Shown piece by piece: positions 24,000 through 31,141 of a DNA stretch of 64,000 bases (the stretch's first letter is position 1; the number at the start of each line of letters is the position of its first letter). The DNA is from Dactylosporangium vinaceum (GTDB lineage: Bacteria > Actinomycetota > Actinomycetes > Mycobacteriales > Micromonosporaceae): contig NZ_CP061913.1 of NCBI RefSeq assembly GCF_019904175.1, positions 8,060,001-8,124,000 on the forward strand. Direction: 5' to 3'. Below the pieces are notes generated by a model. The model did not search any database and was not told where the DNA came from. It was given only the letters and a program-made list of their open reading frames with translations. The translations under genes and the position numbers were made by a program.

Positions 24000-24544
24000 C
24001 CAACCCGCGATATAGCAGCAACGCCGGGACGCACGCCATCCGTGTGCGTCCCGGCACCGAACGCCACACCACCAAGTCCAGAAATGATGCCAAGCCGAAG
24101 GCCCCCCGACCCGCAACCACCGAATGACGACCACGACGAACCACTCACAAACCGAAAAACCGCAACCACCAAACGGCGACCAAACAACGGTCGCGCCCAC
24201 GCCAATCCGGTACTTACCATCGGCCGAGCCCACAATTTGCGGCTGCCCCTCCAACCGGGCGACACAACCACCGACGGCGCCGCTGCGACCGGCACGACGT
24301 CGACCGGCACAACTTCGACGGGCACCGCCGCTTCCACCTGCACCGGCACCTCGGCCTGCACCTCTTTCGCGGCCGCCCGAGCCTGGAGCCACTCCTCCTC
24401 GGTGACCGGCACGTTGTCCCTGTAGATCCGCCGGAGCTTGGCCGCGTGCCGCCGCTGGAGCCCCCAGTGGCGCTGCTCCTTGTGCTCGCGCCGAAACTCT
24501 TCCCCGATCGGGCTGTAGTTTCGTGACCGGGTCCGATCGCGCAT
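23678..24544 (-). CDS. Short hypothetical protein gene; 3' part doubtful
   Basis: From ATG 24544 the first ~90 residues look like a real protein: RDRTRSRNYSPIGEEFRREH, WGLQRRHAAKLRRIYRDN, VPVTEEEWLQARAAAKEVQ, then a valine/proline repeat. After about position 24270 the frame runs into the left arm of an inverted repeat and then antisense through the SRPBCC-VOC gene until a stop at 23678. I trust roughly 24270-24544 as coding; the rest is probably open by chance, and the original 3' end may be lost. The basic, Arg-rich N-terminus suggests nucleic-acid binding, which is inference. Confidence 0.35.
   Translation of the reverse strand: MRDRTRSRNYSPIGEEFRREHKEQRHWGLQRRHAAKLRRIYRDNVPVTEEEWLQARAAAKEVQAEVPVQVEAAVPVEVVPVDVVPVAAAPSVVVSPGWRGSRKLWARPMVSTGLAWARPLFGRRLVVAVFRFVSGSSWSSFGGCGSGGLRLGIISGLGGVAFGAGTHTDGVRPGVAAISRVGHAVNRGGISCSIQLLPSGSANGTYRMPPMSMISPASTPFLRSTARALRTSLTTRCKPCSTPGAASMPGRFSDSRMEQAEPGGVSWTMRAPLPGAMSWSTWKPSRSA
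24023..24055 (+). terminator. Strong terminator after SRPBCC-VOC gene
   Basis: GCCGGGACGCAC (24023-24034) pairs perfectly with GTGCGTCCCGGC (24044-24055); nine-base loop; 23 bases after the stop. Confidence 0.65.
24105..24257 (-). repeat. Left arm of a ~150-bp imperfect inverted repeat
   Basis: Read on the minus strand from 24257, this arm matches the plus strand from 24665. Shared blocks include GTTGGAGGGGCAGCCGCA, GGCCGATGGTAAGTACCGGA, GCGTGGGCGCGACCGT and TCGTGGTCGTCATTCGGTGG. Homology fades near 24105. Confidence 0.75.
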
Positions 24545-24664
24545 TGTTGCGACTTCACTGCGACCGAGAAGACTTGCCTGCCCCCGCATACGTTTATTAT
24601 CGCAAACATAGCAGTGAATCACACTCGTCACTATTTCACATGGCGCACTCTATCGGGATTCATC

Positions 24665-24815
24665 CCGTTGGAGGGGCAGCCGCAGATGTGACCTCGGCCG
24701 ATGGTAAGTACCGGATTAGCGTGGGCGCGACCGTAGTCTGGTTACCGTTTGTTGGTTGCGGTTCGCGGGGTGGCGGCAGGTCCGTCGTGGTCGTCATTCG
24801 GTGGTGGCGGTGGGA
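24665..24815 (+). repeat. Right arm of a ~150-bp imperfect inverted repeat
   Basis: Mirror copy of 24105-24257, about 410 bases away. Mismatches cluster in the middle; the shared blocks stay in order. The arms enclose the short Arg-rich gene and an AT-rich promoter-like stretch (about 24585-24640). T-tracts follow at 24819-24845, unusual for this genome. Confidence 0.75.
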
Positions 24816-24843
24816 TTCGTTTTTTGTTTTGTGATCATTTTTT

Positions 24844-26505
24844 TTATTCGTGTAGTCCGCCGGCTACTACGTGGATGAAGGCGGCTTGGACGTCGTCGGC
24901 GCTCGATGCGTTGTCGACGTAGGCGCCGAGGGGTTGGAGGGCGGTTTTGAGGCGGTCGGCGGCGTCTTTTTTGGCCAGGACCACGACGCTGATCGTGACG
25001 GGGCGTTCTGGGTCCTGCAGCGCCTTCAGCTTCTCGACCATCGCGGCGACGGCCTGGGCGTTGGCGCTGTCCTTGTTGGCGTCGTCGGTCAGGATGAATA
25101 CCTGGTTGAGCATGTCGTCGTGCCAATCGTCGCGGACCGACTGGTAGGCGGCGACGATCGTGTCGAGCAGGCCCGCGCCTGCCTTGTGGGTGTTCAGGGT
25201 GTTGACCGAGCGGGTGAAGGCGGCGCGGGAGGTGTCGTCGAGGCGGTCGCTCGGGAGCAGTTTGCGGTAGCCGCCGGGCTGGCCGGGGCTGATCTCCCAC
25301 AGGCCCAGGCGGGAGCCGACCGGCATGAGGTCGCCCACCGCGCGGCAGCCGGCCTTGAGCACGTCGAGCGCCGACTGCTTGCCGCCGGTCGGGGCGGTGC
25401 TGCCGCCGCCGGCGCCGGGGGCGGCCATGTCGACGGCGATGAGCAGGTTGCCGCGGCGGTCCTCCGCGTCCCAGGTGGCGAAGACGTGCTGGACGTGGTG
25501 GGCGGCCAGGACGGCGAAGGGTTCGGCGGTCGGCTCGGGCAGCGTGGAGCCGCCCTCGAACGGCGGGCGGGTCTGGCCCGGGCCGCGCAGACCGGCGGCG
25601 TTGAGGGCCTGGCGGACCTCGGTGCTGGCGAACGCCTCCCGCAGCCGGTTCAGCGCGGCGACGCGCTTGGGGTCGCGGGCGGCCTCGGCGGTCGGGAACC
25701 AGCTGTAGCGCATCAGCGCCGTATTGTCCGCGCCCGCCAGGTAGACCCGGCTCTGGGCCAGGTTCATGATCGGCAGCAGGGCGTACTCGGGCACCAGGCC
25801 CACCTCGCCCGGCTCGTTCGGCGTCGCGGCCAGGTCGTGGTTGACCGTCCGGGTCACCGCCATCGCGTTGTTGAGGGTCAGCGACGAGGAGTCCATGCCC
25901 TCCTTGAGCCAGACCGCCTCGCCCACGGCCCCGGCCGCGACAAGGCCGTCGCCGGACAGCGCCGGGTCGCGCACGACGAGCCGCACGCCCGGGGTCTTGG
26001 CGTCGAGGAGGTTGGCCAGGGCCAGCCAGCCGTTGCCCTTGTCCTTGATCTTCTCGGCGGTCGGGGCGTCGGTGACCATGAGGATCGGCGAGGTGGCGAG
26101 GGTGGTCCCGGCGCCGGTGTCGCGCTTGGCCTGGCTCTCCTTGTCGGTGGGGACCAGCAGCCCGGGCGGGGCGGCGGTGGCCCAGGCGGCGTCGTCGGGC
26201 ATCCACACGTCGGCGCCGAGTTGGGCGACCTGCCCGGCTGCGGGGCGCCCGTCGGCGGTGGTGACGTCGAGCAGGATGCAGTCCTTGGCCGCGCGCAGCT
26301 CCCGGCCGGCCGCGGAGACGACGGTGGAGAACGAGGAGGCGGTCACCACGCGCAGGGTGGTCGGGCAGTCCGCACCGTCGGCGTCGGTCGCGTCGTCGTG
26401 CAGCACATACCAGCCGGCGCCGGCGACGAGGCCGACGGCGAGCAGGAGCACGAGCCCGCGCATGAGCGCGCCGAGCATCCGTGAACCCGACTGATGCCTA
26501 CCCAT
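24844..26505 (-). CDS. Substrate-binding-like + VWA domain protein, membrane-anchored
   Basis: 553 residues. One N-terminal membrane anchor (MRGLVLLLAVGLVAGAGWYVL, residues 15-35), then an extracytoplasmic solute-binding-protein-like domain (about 45-330: TLRVVTASSFSTVVSAAG, GADVWMPDDAAW, ILMVTDAPTAEKIK), then a von Willebrand A domain (about 355-545: NLLIAVDMAAPGAGG, LDTIVAAYQSVRDDW, QVFILTDDANKD). The MIDAS DxSxS is degenerate (DMAAP), so classical metal binding is doubtful. This composite is recurrent in actinobacteria but its partner or ligand is unknown. It stands alone, with T-rich sequence beyond its stop. Confidence 0.85.
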   Translation of the reverse strand: MGRHQSGSRMLGALMRGLVLLLAVGLVAGAGWYVLHDDATDADGADCPTTLRVVTASSFSTVVSAAGRELRAAKDCILLDVTTADGRPAAGQVAQLGADVWMPDDAAWATAAPPGLLVPTDKESQAKRDTGAGTTLATSPILMVTDAPTAEKIKDKGNGWLALANLLDAKTPGVRLVVRDPALSGDGLVAAGAVGEAVWLKEGMDSSSLTLNNAMAVTRTVNHDLAATPNEPGEVGLVPEYALLPIMNLAQSRVYLAGADNTALMRYSWFPTAEAARDPKRVAALNRLREAFASTEVRQALNAAGLRGPGQTRPPFEGGSTLPEPTAEPFAVLAAHHVQHVFATWDAEDRRGNLLIAVDMAAPGAGGGSTAPTGGKQSALDVLKAGCRAVGDLMPVGSRLGLWEISPGQPGGYRKLLPSDRLDDTSRAAFTRSVNTLNTHKAGAGLLDTIVAAYQSVRDDWHDDMLNQVFILTDDANKDSANAQAVAAMVEKLKALQDPERPVTISVVVLAKKDAADRLKTALQPLGAYVDNASSADDVQAAFIHVVAGGLHE

Positions 26506-26875
26506 GACCGCTACCGTCCGCGCTCGGAAAAGGAGGAAGTGCCCTGATCGCGGGCAAGTATGACATCGAGCGCAGCGGATTCACGGCCCTGATCGGCCGG
26601 TCGGTCAAGACCACGAACCGTTCGGGCCACACATTCTCCGCAGAACGGTCGCCCCGATGCACGCACGGTGACCCGGCGGACACGAAAACGGCGTTCCGTC
26701 GGGAATCCGCCAGACCCCCGGTCCCACCATACGAAACGCCACTTCCAGCATGTGGCTGGCCGGGCCGCACCGCACCGCCGGCTCCGCGCCGGTCGGCCGG
26801 TCCGTTCGCCGAGCCGGGGCGCCCGCTGCCCGCAGCGTTCGGGAGAGCCGCGGACGTCGGTGATCATAGAGCCCT
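26506..26875. other. Intergenic region, 370 bp
   Basis: Lies between two minus-strand genes. Short open frames on both strands show no protein-like features. It presumably holds the promoter of the VWA gene, but I see no convincing -35/-10 pair and no strong hairpin. Confidence 0.4.
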
Positions 26876-27853
26876 TCAGCCCGGCCAGGCGGCAGGGTCG
26901 GGCGCTACCAGGTGGTCACCGAGCGGGGAGCGGCGGTAGAGCACGGACCGGCCGTCGCGCACTCCGACGAGCAGGCCACCGTCGCGCAGCGCACGCAGGT
27001 GCTGGTTGATCGCCGTCGGCGTGACGCCGAGGCGGGACGCGAGTTCGGTGGATGACGCCGGCGTCTCCAACGTGACGAGCAGACCGGCCCGTACGGCGCC
27101 CAGCAGGGCCGCCAACGCGCCCGGCGCGGCCAGCGGCTGCGGCTCCCACAGCGTTGCCACGCCGCGCGCCGCGTAGATGATCATCGGCGGTTCGGCCTCG
27201 GAGATCGGCGTCGATGCGTTGATCGTCCAGAGGCTCGGCACGAGGGTCAGCCCACCGTTGGTGCCCCGCGTGTATCGCAGGCGGGATCGCAGCCGCACCT
27301 CGACGGTCGCGTCGACGAGCCGGACCTGAGGCGAGAGCCCGTTGAACATCGCCGCGAGTCCGTGCTTGGAGATCTGCCGCGCGCGAAACGTCACGTCGCC
27401 CTCGAGCAGAGCCCGCATACGCGGCCAGTGCGGCGCGAAGCAGCGCCGCCAGTAGCCGGCCAGGGCATCGATGATCCTGGACAGCACCCGCGGGGCGGGA
27501 CCACGCAACGCTCGGGGCAGCGACCCCGCACCGTGCACGGCCCGCAGGTCGCGGGCCACCAGAGCCGGGTCGATGGTGGCCAGGCTCGCCAGCTCATCGT
27601 CGAGGCGGGTCAGCGGGGAGGCCGGCCGGGGGTTGAGGAAGTCAGGCGTCCACAGTCTCGCATCGGTCAGGGCCAGCAGCGTCTCGTGGTCCAGCGCGCT
27701 TCGCGACTCGTGCACAGAGCGCACCCAACGCAGATGCAAGGGGAACCGACCAGGGTCTCGCCACGCGCGCAGCGACAGCACCACCTCGTTGAGCGGCGAG
27801 ATCGCGAACCGGACGTCAGCCAGGTCACTACCGACCAGCTCGTAGCGGACCAT
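26876..27853 (-). CDS. ArsR-type regulator with N-terminal DUF5937-like domain
   Basis: 325 residues. The N-terminal ~230 residues (MVRYELVGSDLADVRFAISPLNEVVLSLRAWRDP at the start, LTLVPSLWTINASTPI later) resemble the DUF5937 sensor region; the C-terminus is a winged helix: GALAALLGAVRAGLLVTLETPASSTELASRLGVTPTAINQHLRALRDGGLLVGVRDGRSVLYRRSPLG. So this is an ArsR-like regulator with its DNA-binding domain at the C-terminal end. It is divergent from an MFS transporter 69 bases away, the likely target. Confidence 0.85.
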   Translation of the reverse strand: MVRYELVGSDLADVRFAISPLNEVVLSLRAWRDPGRFPLHLRWVRSVHESRSALDHETLLALTDARLWTPDFLNPRPASPLTRLDDELASLATIDPALVARDLRAVHGAGSLPRALRGPAPRVLSRIIDALAGYWRRCFAPHWPRMRALLEGDVTFRARQISKHGLAAMFNGLSPQVRLVDATVEVRLRSRLRYTRGTNGGLTLVPSLWTINASTPISEAEPPMIIYAARGVATLWEPQPLAAPGALAALLGAVRAGLLVTLETPASSTELASRLGVTPTAINQHLRALRDGGLLVGVRDGRSVLYRRSPLGDHLVAPDPAAWPG

Positions 27854-27922
27854 GAAGCAGGACGCTACATCGTTGGCGGCGACGGACCGGACGGTGCGAC
27901 AACTGCAGTCGTGTTTCCCGCG

Positions 27923-29200
27923 ATGATCCAGCGGCCGGCCATGACGGAGTGGCTTGCCCTGTACCTGAACCCGGTCGACCCGACGGCCCGGGCGCTGACC
28001 TGGTCCACGATCGCGTCCTCACTGTCAAAGGGCGTGTTCTTCAGCGTCAGCGTGCTGTACTTCACGCGCGTGGCCGGCTTTCCCGCCGCGACCGTCGGGC
28101 TCGGGCTGACCATCGCCGGATGCCTCGCGGTCGCCGCGGCGCTGGGCGCCGGCTACCTTGCCCGGGCGATCGGCGCGCGGCAGGTGCTGGTTCTGGCCAC
28201 CGCCGGACAGGGTGTGGCGCTGCTTGCTTACCTACTGGCCCGGACGCCGGCCGCGTTCGTCGTCGTCGCGAGCGTCGCGGTCTGCGGGCAGGCCATGCAG
28301 CGCACCGCCCTCACCACGATGATCGCGGAGTCCTTCACCGCGGCGGACAGACTCGCCGTGCGGGCCCGGCTGCGGGTCGTGATGAATGTCTTCATCGCCC
28401 TGGGGACCGCGCTGGCGGCGATCGCCCTCGCGGTCGGCACGAGGCCCGCGTACCGGGTGGCGATGCTGGCCACCGGGGCGTTGACGCTCGTCTCCGCCTA
28501 TACGCTCGTCCGGGCCCGTCGGCCGCCCCAATCAGCCCACGTCGAGACCGACCCTGCACGGCGGACCCGATCCGGCCGGCCGACGCGACGCTCACCGCTG
28601 CGGGACCGCACCTATCTGGCGATCACCGCCCTCTACGCGCTCCTGTCCATGCAGTTCGGACTGTTGACGGTCGGGATGCCACTCTGGGTCGCCGGCCATA
28701 CCCGGGCGCCGGCGGTGACCGTGGCCGTGCTGCTGGCCGCGAACACCGTCATCGTGTCGGTCCTGCAGCTCTGGGCGGCACGCCGAACGACCGACCTGCG
28801 CTCCTCCGGCCGCGCGATCACGCAAGCCGGCGCGCTCCTGGCGCTCGCCTGCGCCCTGTACGCCATCGCCGCCTACGGCTCACCCGCGATCGCCGTGGCC
28901 TTCCTGGTTCTCGCAGCCATCGCGCACAGCCTCGCGGAGATCCTCTCCGAGGCCGGCAGCTGGACACTCGCCTTCGAACTGGCCGACCCCGCCAACGCCG
29001 GCGCCTACCAGGGCGTCAGCCAGACCGGCGCGGCACTCGGCGCCATGCTCGCGCCCCTCCTCGTCACCACCACCCTCGAGCACGGCGCGGCGGGCTGGGC
29101 CATCCTCGCCGCCGTCTTCCCCGCCGCGGCGCTCACGACCCAGGCGCTGTGCCGGCAGCCTCGCCCTCATCGATCGGTGAGGCCTCCGCACCGGCTCTGA
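27923..29200 (+). CDS. MFS transporter (12 TM)
   Basis: 425 residues from ATG 27923 (ATG 27941 is also possible; neither has a clear ribosome site). About twelve hydrophobic segments; the first, TWSTIASSLSKGVFFSVSVLYF, follows EWLALYLNPVDPTARA, and the central loop is basic (PARRTRSGRPTRRSPLRDR). It lacks strong family signatures beyond MFS. Divergent from the DUF5937/ArsR gene, so probably an exporter induced by the compound that regulator senses. Substrate unknown. Confidence 0.85.
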   Translation: MIQRPAMTEWLALYLNPVDPTARALTWSTIASSLSKGVFFSVSVLYFTRVAGFPAATVGLGLTIAGCLAVAAALGAGYLARAIGARQVLVLATAGQGVALLAYLLARTPAAFVVVASVAVCGQAMQRTALTTMIAESFTAADRLAVRARLRVVMNVFIALGTALAAIALAVGTRPAYRVAMLATGALTLVSAYTLVRARRPPQSAHVETDPARRTRSGRPTRRSPLRDRTYLAITALYALLSMQFGLLTVGMPLWVAGHTRAPAVTVAVLLAANTVIVSVLQLWAARRTTDLRSSGRAITQAGALLALACALYAIAAYGSPAIAVAFLVLAAIAHSLAEILSEAGSWTLAFELADPANAGAYQGVSQTGAALGAMLAPLLVTTTLEHGAAGWAILAAVFPAAALTTQALCRQPRPHRSVRPPHRL

Positions 29201-29286
29201 GCACGTCCAGCTTGGAAAACGCTCATTTGCCGGCCGTTCAGACCCCGGCAGTGGTGCTCCGGCGGGGTTTGGGGTACCACCGAGGG

Positions 29287-30174
29287 ATGACGGAACTCTC
29301 GCTCGACGACTACCTGGTCGAGGACGACGACGATGACGACCCGGTGCTGCTGCGCAAGGACGGCCAGCCGGTCGACACGTGGCGGGAGGACTACCCCTAC
29401 GACGAGCGGATGACGCGCGAGCAGTACGACCGCGGCAAGCGCCTGCTGCAGATCGAGCTGCTCAAGCTGCAGAACACGATCAAGGATCGCGGGGACCGGC
29501 TGGTCCTGCTCTTCGAGGGGCGCGACGCGGCGGGCAAGGGCGGCACCATCAAGCGCTTCATGGAGCACCTCAACCCGCGCGGCGCCCGGGTGGTGGCCCT
29601 GGAGAAGCCCAGCGAGCGCGAGTCGACGCAGTGGTACTTCCAGCGCTACCTCCGGCACCTCCCGGCCGCCGGGGAGATGGTCCTGTTCGACCGGTCCTGG
29701 TATAACCGGGCCGGCGTGGAGCGGGTCATGGGCTTCGCGAGCCGCGCCGAATACCTGGAGTTCATGCGCCAGGCTCCCGAGCTGGAGCGCATGCTCGTGC
29801 GCTCCGGGATTCGCCTGGTCAAGTTCTGGTTCTCGGTGTCACGCAACGAGCAGCGCACCCGCTTCCTGATCCGCCAGGTGGACCCGGTGCGGCAGTGGAA
29901 ACTGTCGCCGATGGACCTCGCCTCGCTGGATAAATGGGACGACTACACCGAGGCGAAAGAGGCGATGTTCTTCTATACCGACACCGCCGACGCGCCGTGG
30001 ACGGTCGTGAAGAGCAACGACAAGAAACGCGCGCGCCTCGAGGCGATGCGGCACGTGCTGAGCCGGTTCGACTACGAGGGCAAGGACCGCGACGTCGTCG
30101 GCACGCCCGACCCGCTGATCATCGGCCCGGCCGCGCTCGCTGACGACAAGGCCGACGACGCGCCGCGCCTCTAG
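29287..30174 (+). CDS. ppk2: Polyphosphate kinase 2
   Basis: 295 residues from ATG 29287. PPK2 uses polyphosphate to phosphorylate nucleotides, or the reverse. Walker A FEGRDAAGKGGTIKRFMEHLNPRGARVVAL, the Walker B/lid region LFDRSWYNRAGVERVMGF, and KFWFSVSRNEQRTRFLIR are canonical. The acidic N-terminal leader (EDDDDDDPVLLRKDG) plus length near 290 match single-domain class I PPK2. A second, more divergent PPK2 gene lies at 60973-61734. The gene stands alone between an MFS gene and the MEDS-STAS gene. Confidence 0.94.
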   Translation: MTELSLDDYLVEDDDDDDPVLLRKDGQPVDTWREDYPYDERMTREQYDRGKRLLQIELLKLQNTIKDRGDRLVLLFEGRDAAGKGGTIKRFMEHLNPRGARVVALEKPSERESTQWYFQRYLRHLPAAGEMVLFDRSWYNRAGVERVMGFASRAEYLEFMRQAPELERMLVRSGIRLVKFWFSVSRNEQRTRFLIRQVDPVRQWKLSPMDLASLDKWDDYTEAKEAMFFYTDTADAPWTVVKSNDKKRARLEAMRHVLSRFDYEGKDRDVVGTPDPLIIGPAALADDKADDAPRL

Positions 30175-30245
30175 TTGCTCTTAGGCAATGCGAGGGGTAT
30201 CGGTGAGTAATGAAATGCCGACTTGTTGAGTAGAGCAAGTTCGGG

Positions 30246-30282
30246 ATTCACGCTCACGGCATTCACGACACCGTCATTCACG
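30246..30282 (+). repeat. Three ATTCACG direct repeats, 15-bp period
   Basis: ATTCACG at 30246-30252, 30261-30267 and 30276-30282, starts exactly 15 bases apart, ending eight bases before the GTG of the MEDS-STAS gene. It looks like a multi-site regulator target; no regulator is identified. Confidence 0.5.
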
Positions 30283-30289
30283 TCGTAAT

Positions 30290-31132
30290 GTGTTCCCCGT
30301 GCAGGACCCTCGGGCGGCGTTGTTCGGCAAGCACGTCAACCTCGCTTACTCAAGCGACGACGACGTGCGCGAGATCCTGACGGACTTCGCGCAACGCGCT
30401 GTCACCGCAGGTCACCGCGTTGTGATCTTCCTGGACACCGATTCGGCCGCGCTGGCCGGGCGGCTCGCCACCGATGTAACAGGTGCCGCCCCCGGCCAGT
30501 GCTCGCTGCTCCGCTACGGCACCGGTAAAAGCGGTTCCTTCGGTGGCGCGCTGTTCGGGGTGGCCGACATGCTGGCGTTGCTGAGCCGGCTCGCCGAGGA
30601 GACGCTCCAGGCGGGCTGGCCGGCGATCTCGGTGGCCGGCGAGATGACCTGGACCGACCGCCCCGCGTGGACCCCGACCGACCTGTTCGCCTACGAGCAC
30701 CAGGTGAACCGCTTCTTCGGCGACCCGCGCGTCACCGGCCTGTGCCTCTACGACCGGCGGCGCTTCGGCAAGGAGCTGCTGGCCCGCATCAAGGCGGTCC
30801 ACCCGGGTCCGCTGCTCGCGTTCACGCTCGGCGGCTGGGGCGCGCACCTGCGGCTCACCGGCGAGCTGGACGCCTCCAACGCCGAGTCGCTGCCCTCCAT
30901 CCTCGAGCTCGTCGCCGGCGCCGAGACCGTGGTGATGCTCGACGCGAGCGAGCTGTCGTTCGTCGACGCCGCCGGGGCCGGGCACATCGTCCGGTTCGCC
31001 GCCTCCCGCCCGCACCACCACACGGTCGTCCGCTGCGGCCGCGGCGTCCGCCAGGCGTTACAGCTGGTCGGCGCCGAATCGGTGCCCAGTCTCGTGTTAC
31101 GCGATCGGGTGATCGCCGCCGCCGCTTCATGA
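30290..31132 (+). CDS. MEDS-domain + STAS-domain protein (anti-sigma factor antagonist-like)
   Basis: 280 residues (GTG 30290; GTG 30299 also possible). The N-terminal ~165 residues form a MEDS (DcmR-type sensory) domain: HVNLAYSSDDDVREILTDFAQRAVTAGHRVVIFLDTD, MTWTDRPAWTPTDLFAYEHQVNRFFGDPRVTGLCLYDRRRF. Residues about 180-275 form a STAS domain (LRLTGELDASNAESLPSIL, VVMLDASELSFVDAAGAGHIV) with serine/aspartate at the usual anti-anti-sigma position (DASELSFVDAAG). It probably transmits a signal to an anti-sigma factor encoded elsewhere. Three direct repeats lie just upstream. Confidence 0.85.
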   Translation: MFPVQDPRAALFGKHVNLAYSSDDDVREILTDFAQRAVTAGHRVVIFLDTDSAALAGRLATDVTGAAPGQCSLLRYGTGKSGSFGGALFGVADMLALLSRLAEETLQAGWPAISVAGEMTWTDRPAWTPTDLFAYEHQVNRFFGDPRVTGLCLYDRRRFGKELLARIKAVHPGPLLAFTLGGWGAHLRLTGELDASNAESLPSILELVAGAETVVMLDASELSFVDAAGAGHIVRFAASRPHHHTVVRCGRGVRQALQLVGAESVPSLVLRDRVIAAAAS

Positions 31133-31141
31133 CCGCCCGAT

